Shown piece by piece: positions 40,250-48,441 of a stretch of DNA of 64,000 bases. Below the pieces are notes generated by a model. It searched no databases, was not told the origin of the DNA, and saw nothing but the letters and a program-made list of their open reading frames with translations. The position numbers and the translations under genes are program-made. The stretch comes from an uncultured Aliiroseovarius sp. (GTDB lineage: Bacteria > Pseudomonadota > Alphaproteobacteria > Rhodobacterales > Rhodobacteraceae), in NCBI RefSeq assembly GCF_947497285.1, contig NZ_CANMFT010000001.1:558001-622000 (forward strand), read 5' to 3'. Position 1 is the stretch's first letter. Each line of letters starts with the position of its first letter.

Positions 40250-40264
40250 GTTCGCTCAATGTTC
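40250..40264. promoter_or_regulatory. Predicted LexA (SOS) box, alphaproteobacterial type
   Basis: GTTCGCTCAATGTTC fits the direct-repeat LexA site GTTC-N7-GTTC established for Rhodobacter and other alphaproteobacteria. A third GTTC follows 8 bases later (40273-40276). It lies 17 bases upstream of the ImuA-like start on the minus strand and 128 bases upstream of the aldo/keto reductase. Damage induction of the ImuA-like gene is the simplest reading. Confidence 0.7.
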
Positions 40265-40391
40265 TCAAGCGCGTTCTCAAGTCCGGTCTTGCGCTGGAAT
40301 GGGGTCTTGCCCTTGCCCGCGCGATCGGCAACCTTGCCACGACAGGGAAACTGCCAACGCCCGCAAAGGCAAAACGACACGGAGATGCGCG

Positions 40392-41435
40392 ATGAGGATG
40401 AACAAACTGGCAGGTGGACAGCTCGAAGTGAGTGCGCTGTGCCTGGGCTCGATGCTGTGGGGATCCACCAACACCGAGGCCGACGGCCACGCCCAGATTG
40501 ATATGTCGCTGGATCACGGTATCAACTTCATCGACAGCGCCGAGATGTATCCGGTCAACCCGATCAAGGCGGAAAGATGCGGTCGGTCTGAGCAGATAAT
40601 CGGAAGCTGGATCGCCAAAAGCGGGCGGCGCGATGATGTGGTCATCGCCACCAAAGTGTCAGGCGACAATCCGGGCTGGAAGCGGGACGGCAAGGGCTAT
40701 GACGGCGCGATCATTCGCGAGGCGGTCGACGACAGCCTGACCAAACTGAACACCGACTATATCGACATCTACCAGACCCACTGGCCCATTCGCGGCAGCT
40801 ATGCGTTTCGGCAAAACTGGACGTTTGATCCATCAGCCCAGAACAAGGCTGAGATCGAGGCGCATATGCGCGACGTTCTGGGCGCGATGGCTGAGGTCGT
40901 GGCCGCCGGCAAGGTGCGTCATTTCGGTCTGTCCAATGAGAGCGCGTGGGGCACGGCACAATGGTTGCGCATCGCACGCGAAATGGGCGCGCCCGAAGTC
41001 ATCTCAATCCAGAATGAATACAGCCTGATGCACCGTCTGGCAGACACCGACCTGGCCGAGCTTTGCGTGAACGAAGACGTGGGTGTGTTATCCTTTTCGC
41101 CTTTGGCGACGGGACTGTTGACCGGAAAATACCAAGGCAACGCCGTGCCCAAAGGGTCGCGGATGGACCTGTCGCCGGGGTTGGGCGGGCGGGCCACTGC
41201 GCGCGCGTTTGAAGCCGTGGACGCCTATCTTGAGGTGGCAAAGAAACACGGGCTGGACCCGGTCCATATGGCGCTGGCATTCGTCGTTTCGCGGCCCTTT
41301 ATGGGGTCGACCATTTTTGGCGCCTCGTCGATGGAGCAACTGGCCCGCGTGTTGGACGGCAGGAACCTGACCTTGTCGGACGAGGTGATGAAAGACATCG
41401 ATACCGCGCACCGCGCCCATCCAATGCCGTTCTGA
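40392..41435 (+). CDS. Aldo/keto reductase, Tas-like
   Basis: NADPH-dependent TIM-barrel oxidoreductase of 347 residues. Tetrad residues are seen in INFIDSAEMYP (Asp and Tyr), VVIATKVSG (Lys) and DIYQTHWP (His). The cofactor-binding end holds SFSPLATGLLTGKY and GSTIFGASSMEQL. The substrate is unknown. ATG 40392 has GGAG 7 bases upstream; a second in-frame ATG lies two codons later. Confidence 0.88.
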   Translation: MRMNKLAGGQLEVSALCLGSMLWGSTNTEADGHAQIDMSLDHGINFIDSAEMYPVNPIKAERCGRSEQIIGSWIAKSGRRDDVVIATKVSGDNPGWKRDGKGYDGAIIREAVDDSLTKLNTDYIDIYQTHWPIRGSYAFRQNWTFDPSAQNKAEIEAHMRDVLGAMAEVVAAGKVRHFGLSNESAWGTAQWLRIAREMGAPEVISIQNEYSLMHRLADTDLAELCVNEDVGVLSFSPLATGLLTGKYQGNAVPKGSRMDLSPGLGGRATARAFEAVDAYLEVAKKHGLDPVHMALAFVVSRPFMGSTIFGASSMEQLARVLDGRNLTLSDEVMKDIDTAHRAHPMPF

Positions 41436-41461
41436 CCCGATGCGCCCCGCGCGCTTGCGTC

Positions 41462-41479
41462 ACGGTGGGCTTACACCGT
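41462..41479 (+). terminator. Hairpin after the aldo/keto reductase
   Basis: ACGGTG-GGCTTA-CACCGT is a perfect 6-bp stem with a 6-base loop, 26 bases after the aldo/keto reductase stop. It lacks a following T-run, so it may be a weak or factor-dependent terminator, or an operator for the lipocalin gene downstream. Confidence 0.3.
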
Positions 41480-41529
41480 AGCCTTACCCACCAGACATAT
41501 GTGACATCCCGAACCGGAAGGAGCAGGCC

Positions 41530-42051
41530 ATGAAACGGCGGCAGGTATTGAAAGCGGCAGTGGCGCTGACTGTTGGCGCGGGCATGACCGCCTGCGTTGG
41601 TGGCGGCACCGGTGTCGAATTTCACCGCAGCAAGAAACGGACCCTCAGCTCGACCACGCGGTTTGATGCGGCTCGTTTTGCCGGTCGTTGGGTGATCCGG
41701 GGCGAATTTGTCTATCCCGGCGAAACGCCGTCCTTCGGGGCGGTGAACTTCGCACAAAGCGGCGGCAAGATCACCGCATTGGATGTCTATGGTCCCGGCG
41801 GGCTGTTGGAGCGTTACCCAGCGAAACAACCCGCAGCGGGCCGCATTTCTGTCGGGATGGCCCCATTTGACACTCAATACTGGGTGCTTTGGGTCGATGC
41901 CGATTACCGCACGGCTGCGATCGGCACGCCCTCGGGCAGTTTTGGCTGGATCATCGACCGCGCGAAATCTGGCGGTGAAGACCGGATCAAGGCCGCGCGC
42001 GATGTGTTGGGGTTCAACGGCTATGACCTGTCGCGGCTGAAGATCAGCTAA
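41530..42051 (+). CDS. Lipocalin-family lipoprotein, Blc-like
   Basis: A 173-residue lipoprotein: signal peptide with lipobox MTAC near residue 22, so probably attached to the outer membrane. The lipocalin GxW element is FAGRWVIRGEF (about residues 50-60). The later barrel strands YWVLWVDADYRTAAIGTPSG and FGWIIDR resemble bacterial lipocalin Blc, which binds lysophospholipids and fatty acids. GGAAGGAG precedes the ATG closely. The ligand is unknown. Confidence 0.8.
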   Translation: MKRRQVLKAAVALTVGAGMTACVGGGTGVEFHRSKKRTLSSTTRFDAARFAGRWVIRGEFVYPGETPSFGAVNFAQSGGKITALDVYGPGGLLERYPAKQPAAGRISVGMAPFDTQYWVLWVDADYRTAAIGTPSGSFGWIIDRAKSGGEDRIKAARDVLGFNGYDLSRLKIS

Positions 42052-42092
42052 GCACGCTGGCGTTTTCGCCCCCGCCATGTCAAATGGCGTAG

Positions 42093-42998
42093 ATGCAAGC
42101 TTGGATCCCCATAACGATCGCTGCGGCGTTTTCGCAAAACCTGCGCTTCATGCTGCAAAAGCGGCTGAAGGATACGCGCTTGTCGTCGACCGGCGCGACA
42201 CTTGCGCGGTTTGTCTATTCCGCGCCGTTGGTGGCGCTGATCCTTGTGGTCTATCTGGGTGCAACAGACCAAAGCGCGCCGGTGCCGGGGGGGCGTTTCT
42301 TCCTGTTCGCCTTCACCGGCGGCATTGCGCAAATCCTTGCCACGATCTGCGTTGTCGCCTTGTTTGCCGAACGCAATTTCGCCGTCGGCATCACCTTCAA
42401 GAAGACCGAGGTCGTTCTGACCGCGCTGGTCGGACTGGCAGTGTTGGGCGAAGGCGTTGGGCTGGCAGGTGGATTGGCCATCGCGGTGGGCTTTCTGGGT
42501 CTGATCTTGTTGTCGGACCCGCCCGCAGGCGGCAAGACCGGGTGGAAACGTTTCTTTAACAGGGCGGCTGCGTTGGGGCTGGGGGCAGGGTTCCTGTTTT
42601 CAATCTCAGCCATCGGGTATCGCGGCGCGGCCTTGTCCTTGCCAGCGCAAGACGTGATTGCGCGTGCCGGGTTCACCTTGGCCGTCGTCACGGCGTTTCA
42701 GTCCGTTGTGATGATGATCTGGATGTCCCTGCGCGAAAAGGGCGAGATCACGCGCGTTTTCACCGCATGGCGGGTCGGCGTTCTGGTGGGCCTCAGCTCA
42801 ATGATCGGCAGCTTTTGCTGGTTCACCGCATTCGCGCTGCAAAACGCGGCACTGGTGAAAGCGTTGGGGCAGGTGGAGCTGTTGTTTTCTTATGCCGCGA
42901 CGCTGTTTGTGTTCCGCGAAAAGGTCACCGGGCGCGAATATGCCGGGACCGCGTTGATCCTGCTGTCTGTGCTGGTTCTGGTGCTGTTTCTGAAATAG
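42093..42998 (+). CDS. EamA/DMT-superfamily transporter
   Basis: Inner-membrane permease of 301 residues with about ten hydrophobic helices in two repeated halves, as in the drug/metabolite transporter superfamily. The conserved ends of each half are visible, for example FKKTEVVLTALVGLAVLGE in the first and LGQVELLFSYAATLFVFREKVTGREYAG in the second. The cargo is unknown. It lies 41 bases after the lipocalin gene and is convergent with the Nudix gene. Confidence 0.85.
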   Translation: MQAWIPITIAAAFSQNLRFMLQKRLKDTRLSSTGATLARFVYSAPLVALILVVYLGATDQSAPVPGGRFFLFAFTGGIAQILATICVVALFAERNFAVGITFKKTEVVLTALVGLAVLGEGVGLAGGLAIAVGFLGLILLSDPPAGGKTGWKRFFNRAAALGLGAGFLFSISAIGYRGAALSLPAQDVIARAGFTLAVVTAFQSVVMMIWMSLREKGEITRVFTAWRVGVLVGLSSMIGSFCWFTAFALQNAALVKALGQVELLFSYAATLFVFREKVTGREYAGTALILLSVLVLVLFLK

Positions 42999-43001
42999 CC
43001 G

Positions 43002-43715
43002 TCAGCCAGCCGCCGTTAACGGGCCAACGCCGCCCAGACGTTCAAACAAGCTTTCCTCGTCCGAATTGTTGAAAAACGGCACTTCGGCAGGTGCACCCAG
43101 ATCGGGCAGGTTGCCGACGATTTCCGCCAACACGACTTCGGTGATGAAAGGCAGGTCAAACCGGCGCACGTCGTCCAACGGGATCCACTGTAGATGGCTC
43201 AGCTCGTCCGATGCGCGCGAGAAATCGTCGATATCTGTGCGCAGCATGTCGGCGTCTATCGCGAAGAAGCGCGCATCAAACCGACGCGGGCGGCCTTTCG
43301 GTGTGATCGCGCGGAACACGAACGCCATGCCAAGGGCGGATGGGATAAAGCCTGCATCGGCAAACGATGCCCAATCATCGGGAACCGCGCCGGGCCATTC
43401 GCCGGGCGCGCCCAGTATCTGGCCGGTTTCTTCCCAAAGCTCGCGTATCGCAGTCACCAGCAAGGCTGATGCGATCGAGGGGTCGGCGTGTTCGCCCAAG
43501 CGGGTCAGACAAGGCTCGGCGCCCGCCTCGGCCAACGGCACCTTCGCATCCTCTGCATCAAGTGCCCCGCCGGGAAAGACAAACTTGTTGGGCATGAAGG
43601 CCGCCTTGGCGCCGCGCTGACCCATCAACACCTGCGGGCGCGTGGTCTTGTCACGGATCAGGATCACCGTCGCCGCGTCTCGAATGATTTTCGACTTGTC
43701 CAGCGTCTTGTCCAT
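43002..43715 (-). CDS. Nudix hydrolase
   Basis: A 237-residue Nudix-fold pyrophosphatase. The Nudix box is present around AIRELWEETGQILG, with the REx2EE metal-binding core. FVFPGGALDAEDAKVP marks the first strand. Long members of this kind cleave CoA derivatives or nucleotide sugars, but the substrate is not readable. ATG 43715 is taken as the start; a TTG two codons earlier is possible. It lies 9 bases after the DUF983 gene, in one transcript. Confidence 0.85.
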   Translation of the reverse strand: MDKTLDKSKIIRDAATVILIRDKTTRPQVLMGQRGAKAAFMPNKFVFPGGALDAEDAKVPLAEAGAEPCLTRLGEHADPSIASALLVTAIRELWEETGQILGAPGEWPGAVPDDWASFADAGFIPSALGMAFVFRAITPKGRPRRFDARFFAIDADMLRTDIDDFSRASDELSHLQWIPLDDVRRFDLPFITEVVLAEIVGNLPDLGAPAEVPFFNNSDEESLFERLGGVGPLTAAG

Positions 43716-43724
43716 TACCAATCC

Positions 43725-44144
43725 CTATTGCGAGCGTTTGAGTGCAAACCCATGCATGCGTTTGGCCCATTGAAAGCCAACCATGAACCCCTTGAACCTG
43801 GGCAACAGATAAAGCGAGGCCGCAACCGTGCCAACCGTGAAGATCGACGCCAGCATCATTGGGTCCTGCACAAAATTCACATAGACGATATGCAGCATGG
43901 GGGCCATCACGTGCCCGACGACGATGATCGTCAAATAGGCTGGGCCGTCATCGGCGCGCTGGTGCATCAGCTCTTCGCCGCACACGGTGCAACTGTCATG
44001 GACCTTCAGATAGCCTTGAAACATCTTGCCGGTCCCGCAACTGGGACAGCGCTTGCGCCAGCCTTTCCAGATCGCGGGCTTCAGCTCGCGTTCCTGGCCG
44101 TCATCTTGCAGGTCGTTTTCGGTAAATGCCATGGCATCACTCAT
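43725..44144 (-). CDS. DUF983 family membrane protein with zinc-ribbon-like motif
   Basis: A 139-residue protein with the DUF983 signature: RCPSCGTGKMFQGYLKVHDSCTVCGEE, two CxxC knuckles that probably bind zinc. Two hydrophobic helices follow (about residues 70-90 and 97-117) and a conserved end with FQWAKRMHGF. The function of the family is unknown. It is the first gene of a pair with the Nudix hydrolase. Confidence 0.8.
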   Translation of the reverse strand: MSDAMAFTENDLQDDGQERELKPAIWKGWRKRCPSCGTGKMFQGYLKVHDSCTVCGEELMHQRADDGPAYLTIIVVGHVMAPMLHIVYVNFVQDPMMLASIFTVGTVAASLYLLPRFKGFMVGFQWAKRMHGFALKRSQ

Positions 44145-44342
44145 CTGTCGTGTCCTTCGTCGCGTATCAAGCCATCCTAAGGAAAGCGAGGCCGAAAATC
44201 ATGTCACCTTTTGCCATTGCGTCGGGATGTCGCGTTTTTTTCGCGCGTCCAGCGACGGAATGCCGGGTCTGACCCGTTCAAGATACAGAACGTCGGGCAA
44301 TACGTGGCGCGGCGCAAACAGGCAAGACAGAAGGATGACGTT

Positions 44343-44987
44343 ATGACACTTAGCAAAAAAACCACGACCACCGCGATTGCACTGGCCCTTGGGGCGGCGC
44401 TGACGCTGACGGCGACCTCTGCGGTCGCGTTCGGCGGAAAAGATCGCGGCATGCAGGGTCCGAAAGGTGGGTTCATGCAGATGGAGTTTGCGGATCTGGA
44501 CATGGACAAAAGCGGCCTGATCACGGCCGAAGACCTGCAAGCCCATTTCAGCGCAGAATTTGCGGCTGTCGATACGGATGGAAACGGCGAGCTGTCCCTT
44601 GAAGAGATGCAAGCCCATCGCGACGCCAAGATGGCCGCCCGTCAGGGTGCAGGCCAGCAAGGCAGTGGCCAGCAAGGTGGCGGGAAGACCGCAAAGGGGC
44701 CTGATGGCAAAGGGTCTATGACGCAAAAGCAAAAGGGTTGGATGATGGAGCGCATGATTTCCAAGCGCGACACCAATGGCAATGGCAGCCTAAGCCTTGA
44801 GGAAATGACCCCTGACACCGCCCGGATGGATCGCATGATTGACCGGTTCGACACCGATGATGACAACGCGATCTCGCAAGCTGAGTTTGACGAGGCGCAG
44901 AAGGAAGCGTTCCTGCGCAGCCGCAAAGGCGGGCATGGCAAAGGCGGGCACGGTAAGGGCGGCCAAGGCAAGCGCAACGGCGGCTAA
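44343..44987 (+). CDS. Exported EF-hand calcium-binding protein
   Basis: A 214-residue secreted or periplasmic protein with signal peptide (cleavage near SAVAFGG, residue 30). Four EF-hand loops are visible: DLDMDKSGLITAED, DTDGNGELSLEE, DTNGNGSLSLEE and DTDDDNAISQAE. A Gln/Gly-rich linker separates the pairs, and the tail is a GKGGHGKGGHGKGGQGK repeat. It lies just upstream of an ECF sigma factor gene and may be part of its regulon. Calcium binding is inferred from intact loop acidic positions. Confidence 0.85.
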   Translation: MTLSKKTTTTAIALALGAALTLTATSAVAFGGKDRGMQGPKGGFMQMEFADLDMDKSGLITAEDLQAHFSAEFAAVDTDGNGELSLEEMQAHRDAKMAARQGAGQQGSGQQGGGKTAKGPDGKGSMTQKQKGWMMERMISKRDTNGNGSLSLEEMTPDTARMDRMIDRFDTDDDNAISQAEFDEAQKEAFLRSRKGGHGKGGHGKGGQGKRNGG

Positions 44988-45026
44988 AACAGATTGGCTC
45001 CCGCGGGTGGCGCGGGGGCCGCTTCG

Positions 45027-45045
45027 CCGGTTGTCAGGCAACCGG
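45027..45045 (+). other. RNA hairpin between the EF-hand gene and the sigma factor gene
   Basis: CCGGTTG-TCAGG-CAACCGG forms a perfect 7-bp stem with a 5-base loop, 21 bases before the sigma factor start. No T-run follows. It could reduce read-through, stabilise the EF-hand mRNA end or hinder ribosome access to the sigma gene. Confidence 0.4.
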
Positions 45046-45065
45046 GGACCGGCTAGGCAGATTGG

Positions 45066-45653
45066 ATGGAAATGGCCTTGGACGCGTATGCAGGGGCCTC
45101 GGACGACACGCTTCTTGTGCTTTACGGGAACGGGGATCCGATGGCCGCAGAGCTTCTGACCCGCCGGCTTGTGCCGCGGGTATTGGGCTATGCCACGCGC
45201 CTATTGGGCGGCGACCGGGCCGAAGCCGAAGATGTCGCGCAAGAAGCGATGTTGCGCCTTTGGAAGATCGCGCCCGACTGGCGCACCGGCGAGGCGAAAG
45301 TGTCAACATGGCTGTTTCGGGTGGTGTCGAACCTGTGCACAGATCGGCTGCGCAAACGACGCACGGTTGACATCGACGCGATCGAAGAACCGCAAGACGA
45401 CGCACCGGGCGCAGTTGATCGGATGATCCAGTCCGACCGGGCGGCCGCCTTGCAACAGGCGCTGAACGCGCTGCCCGAGCGGCAAAGAATGGCCGTGACG
45501 CTTCGGCATATCGAAGGGGCGACAAACCCCGAGATCGCCGAGATCATGGAGATAAGCACCGAGGCCGTCGAAAGCTTGACGGCCCGTGGCAAGAAGGCGC
45601 TGGCTGTCGCATTGGCAGGCCGACGCGAGGAGTTGGGATATGGCAAAGACTGA
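45066..45653 (+). CDS. ECF-type sigma-70 family sigma factor
   Basis: A 195-residue sigma factor with regions 2 and 4 only. Region 2: EAEDVAQEAMLRLWKIAPDW and VSTWLFRVVSNLCTDRLRKRR. Region 4: LPERQRMAVTLRHIEGATNPEIAEIMEISTEAVESLTARGKKAL, with the helix-turn-helix. The next gene overlaps by 14 bases and encodes a membrane protein that is a likely anti-sigma factor; a CnrX-like sensor gene follows. The target promoters are unknown. Confidence 0.9.
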   Translation: MEMALDAYAGASDDTLLVLYGNGDPMAAELLTRRLVPRVLGYATRLLGGDRAEAEDVAQEAMLRLWKIAPDWRTGEAKVSTWLFRVVSNLCTDRLRKRRTVDIDAIEEPQDDAPGAVDRMIQSDRAAALQQALNALPERQRMAVTLRHIEGATNPEIAEIMEISTEAVESLTARGKKALAVALAGRREELGYGKD

Positions 45654-46059
45654 CAAAGATATGCTGGACGATCAAATGCTTGACGCATTTTTTGACGCGG
45701 CACGATCCGAGGTGACAGAGCTTTCGGCCGGGCTTGTGTCGGCGATCTTGGCGGATGCCGCAGCGCATCAGCCCGGCGCAGCAGGCCGTGGTGTATCGGA
45801 CGGGCGCGACACCCGCCAGCAACCCAATGTCTGGTCCCGCATCACATCAGCCATCGGTGGCTGGCCCGCGCTGGCCGGGATGGCCACAGCAACGCTTGCG
45901 GGCGTCTGGATCGGGTTTGCAGCACCCACGCAACTTGAAACTTTGTCGGGCGGCTTGGTGTTGTCTGGCGAATACGCGGCCAATGAAGAGGTTTACGCCC
46001 TGGAGGACATGGCCCCCAGCTATTTCGGAACCGCGTTTTTGATGGAGGATGACGGATGA
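45640..46059 (+). CDS. Probable membrane anti-sigma factor
   Basis: A 139-residue protein with a short cytoplasmic helical segment (DDQMLDAFFDAARSEVTELS and on), one membrane helix (about residues 73-95, GMATATLAGVWIGF) and an acidic periplasmic end. No zinc-binding HxxxCxxC is present. The role is inferred from its topology, the 14-base overlap with the ECF sigma gene and the four-base overlap with the sensor gene, an arrangement like cnrH/cnrY/cnrX. Confidence 0.6.
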   Translation: MAKTDKDMLDDQMLDAFFDAARSEVTELSAGLVSAILADAAAHQPGAAGRGVSDGRDTRQQPNVWSRITSAIGGWPALAGMATATLAGVWIGFAAPTQLETLSGGLVLSGEYAANEEVYALEDMAPSYFGTAFLMEDDG

Positions 46060-46571
46060 GTGCCGATCAAACCCACACCCCCAATGTGACCCCGCCGACC
46101 AAACCGCGCAAATGGCCGCGGATTTTGCTGGCCGTGTCGCTGACCTTCAACCTGCTGGTGCTGGGGCTTGTGGTTGGTGCCAAACTTGGCGACCATCGTG
46201 ACCACGGGTTTGACACGCGCGGACCTGACCGGGGCGCGATCCGCGATCTGGGGTTCGGGCCGCTGGCCGGGGCGCTTGACCGCGAGGATCGTCGCAAAAT
46301 CGGGCGTGCCTTACGCGACCGCTCGGGGTCGTTTGAGGACAACCGAAAGACGCTGGAACGTGATTTTCAGTCAATGCTCGACATTCTGCGCGCCGACGCC
46401 TTTGCCCCGGAGGCGCTGGCAGGTCTGATGGTGGCCCAATCCGACCGATTGCGCGACCGTGGCAGCACCCTGCGCGAACTTGTTGTCGAACGGTTAGGCG
46501 CGATGAGCACCGAGGAACGGCGCGCCTTTGCCGACCGGCTTGAACGCTCGGTCCGCCGACACACAAAGTGA
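46056..46571 (+). CDS. Membrane-anchored CpxP/CnrX-like periplasmic sensor
   Basis: A 171-residue protein with a basic N-terminus, one membrane helix (about residues 23-42) and a long helical periplasmic domain rich in Arg, Asp and Glu (LDREDRRKIGRALRDRS, FQSMLDILRADAF and more), as in the CpxP/Spy/ZraP/CnrX superfamily. A DHRDH motif just after the membrane helix resembles the HxxxH metal site position of CnrX. ATG overlaps the preceding stop as ATGA. It probably controls the anti-sigma factor in response to metal or envelope stress. Confidence 0.7.
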   Translation: MSADQTHTPNVTPPTKPRKWPRILLAVSLTFNLLVLGLVVGAKLGDHRDHGFDTRGPDRGAIRDLGFGPLAGALDREDRRKIGRALRDRSGSFEDNRKTLERDFQSMLDILRADAFAPEALAGLMVAQSDRLRDRGSTLRELVVERLGAMSTEERRAFADRLERSVRRHTK

Positions 46572-46634
46572 CGGAACTCTGCGCCATGACCGCCCCAGCT
46601 TTGCACGGTTTTTGGCCGGGTAGGGTGGCGCAGG

Positions 46635-48020
46635 TCAGGCCGCGTTGTGAACGAAGGTGACCAGATTGCGCCCGTCGGATTTTGAGACATAAAGCGCCCG
46701 GTCCGCAGCTTGCAAAAGCTCGTGCGCGCTACGCAAATTGCCCCGGCCCTCCGGTGACACAGCGACACCGATCGAAAGGGTGACCGGCACGTCTTGGCGC
46801 GACGAAGAGGACGCGACTGGGGTGTCCCCGACGGCACGGCGCAGCCGTTCAGCCATGTGTTGCGCCTGCTTGCGGGAAATGCCGGGCAACGCGATCAGAA
46901 ACTCTTCTCCGCCATATCGCGCCAGCAGATCATGTTCACGCAAGTTGGATTTCAGGCGCTGTGCCACCTCGATCAGAACCTCGTCGCCAACGGGGTGGCC
47001 AAAGCGGTCGTTGATGGATTTGAAGCGATCCAGATCCAGCACCATAAGGGCGAAGGGTTGGCCGCTTGCATGCGCTTCGCGCTCCAGCCGTTCAAGATAG
47101 CTTTGCGCATAGCGCCTGTTGTGAAGCCCGGTCAGGGGGTCTTGCGCGGCCAAGGCCAGATTGGTGTCAAAGCTTTTGCGCAATGCATCGCCTTCAAGCT
47201 TTCGCGCCAGCAGCTTGCGCAAGCGTTCGGCCAGTTCGCGGGCATCGAATTCCGGGCGCAGGACCGCATTTGCCCCCAAATCCAGCGCCATCGAGCTGGG
47301 TGACGGCGTTTCGCCGCAATCCTGAACGATGATGACCGAATGGCGGGTCGTCTGACGCGACCGGAGTTCGCTGACCAGCCGCAATCCGTCCGAAGTGGTT
47401 CCAAGTGTCGACCCAATGACAAAAGCGTCCGGCACAGCAGACAGCGCGCCAAGGTCTTCCAAGGCCTGCGTTTGGGTCATAATGCTGATTTTGTTGCGCG
47501 TTTCAGCAGCCAGATGCATACGCCAGAGGATGCCAGTTTCGGCGCCCGGCGCAATCAGCGCGATTTTCGCCGCGTGATCAAAAGTCAGGGGGGCTTCGGC
47601 ACAGCCAAATTCGCGCGAGATGTCGCGCCGCCGCAAAACCTCGTCATCCGTGCCGCGTGTGCGGATCAGGCTGCGCACCATCGCCAGCAGTGTTGCATCA
47701 TCTTGCGGCCGAGAAAACACATCATCCGCGCCGGATTTCAGGATCTCAAGCCGACCATCGCGGTCTTCCTGATCCGAAATCACGATGATCGGAATGCGTT
47801 TGAGCACCGGATCGGCTTTCACGCGTCGGCAGGTGTCGATGCAGACATCTGACCGTCCGCGCCCCAACAAAATCAGATCAGGTTGCGTGCGGCGCGCCAA
47901 TGCGTCCACATCCACACAGCGATCAGCCTGAATGACCTCATAACACGCGACGGTCAGTTTGACCTTCAGGACGATGCGATTGGTCGCAAGGTCATCCGCG
48001 ATCAGGATTCTCCCACTCAT
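46635..48020 (-). CDS. pleD: PleD-like diguanylate cyclase with degenerate receiver domains
   Basis: Makes c-di-GMP from two GTP. The 461 residues comprise receiver 1 (about 1-120), receiver 2 (about 150-285) and a GGDEF domain (about 300-455). The active site GGEEF and the inhibitory I-site (REHD five residues before it) are intact. Receiver 1 starts ILIADDLATN, but the phosphoacceptor Asp53 of PleD is Gly (LILLGRGRSD) and the switch Lys is Arg. Receiver 2 has no clear acceptor either. Activation by phosphorylation is therefore unlikely. It reads divergently from DUF3572. Confidence 0.85.
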   Translation of the reverse strand: MSGRILIADDLATNRIVLKVKLTVACYEVIQADRCVDVDALARRTQPDLILLGRGRSDVCIDTCRRVKADPVLKRIPIIVISDQEDRDGRLEILKSGADDVFSRPQDDATLLAMVRSLIRTRGTDDEVLRRRDISREFGCAEAPLTFDHAAKIALIAPGAETGILWRMHLAAETRNKISIMTQTQALEDLGALSAVPDAFVIGSTLGTTSDGLRLVSELRSRQTTRHSVIIVQDCGETPSPSSMALDLGANAVLRPEFDARELAERLRKLLARKLEGDALRKSFDTNLALAAQDPLTGLHNRRYAQSYLERLEREAHASGQPFALMVLDLDRFKSINDRFGHPVGDEVLIEVAQRLKSNLREHDLLARYGGEEFLIALPGISRKQAQHMAERLRRAVGDTPVASSSSRQDVPVTLSIGVAVSPEGRGNLRSAHELLQAADRALYVSKSDGRNLVTFVHNAA

Positions 48021-48120
48021 ATCGTCACGTTGCCCTTGTGATTGCATCAGCCCAGTAGTTCTGTTCATTGTGTCGTCAGATTGGTTAAGAAATCCTTTCC
48101 AAGTCTTAAGGAGTTTCCGT

Positions 48121-48399
48121 ATGACGCCCGAAAATGCAGAAACCACCGCCCTGAATGTGCTGGGCTGGCTGGTCACCAATGACGAATTGCTGCCCGTTTT
48201 CATGGGGGCGACAGGGATTGATCAAGAGGCGCTCCGCCAACAGGCAGGGGCCCCGGACTTCATGGGTTCGGTTCTGGACTTCGTACTGATGGATGATGCT
48301 TGGGTGATCCAGGCTTGCGACGCGCTGAAGCTACCTTATGAAACGTTGGGCCGGGCCCGGCAACTGCTTCCCGGTGGTGCGCAAGTTCATTGGACCTGA
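48121..48399 (+). CDS. DUF3572 family protein
   Basis: A 92-residue small acidic helical protein, ALNVLGWLVTNDELLPVF near its start and DFVLMDDAWVIQAC later, typical of the DUF3572 family of alphaproteobacteria. AAGGAG lies 7 bases before the ATG. The gene diverges from the PleD-like gene with 100 bases between starts. No function is known. Confidence 0.75.
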   Translation: MTPENAETTALNVLGWLVTNDELLPVFMGATGIDQEALRQQAGAPDFMGSVLDFVLMDDAWVIQACDALKLPYETLGRARQLLPGGAQVHWT

Positions 48400-48441
48400 T
48401 CCCGGAAAGCGTTCAATCTCAACAAGATAGAAAGAAGTTTT

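Noticed and set aside
48021-48203. Upstream extension of the PleD-like cyclase
   Set aside because: It would overlap the DUF3572 gene on the other strand. The receiver domain begins exactly at the ATG at 48020, as in PleD proteins.
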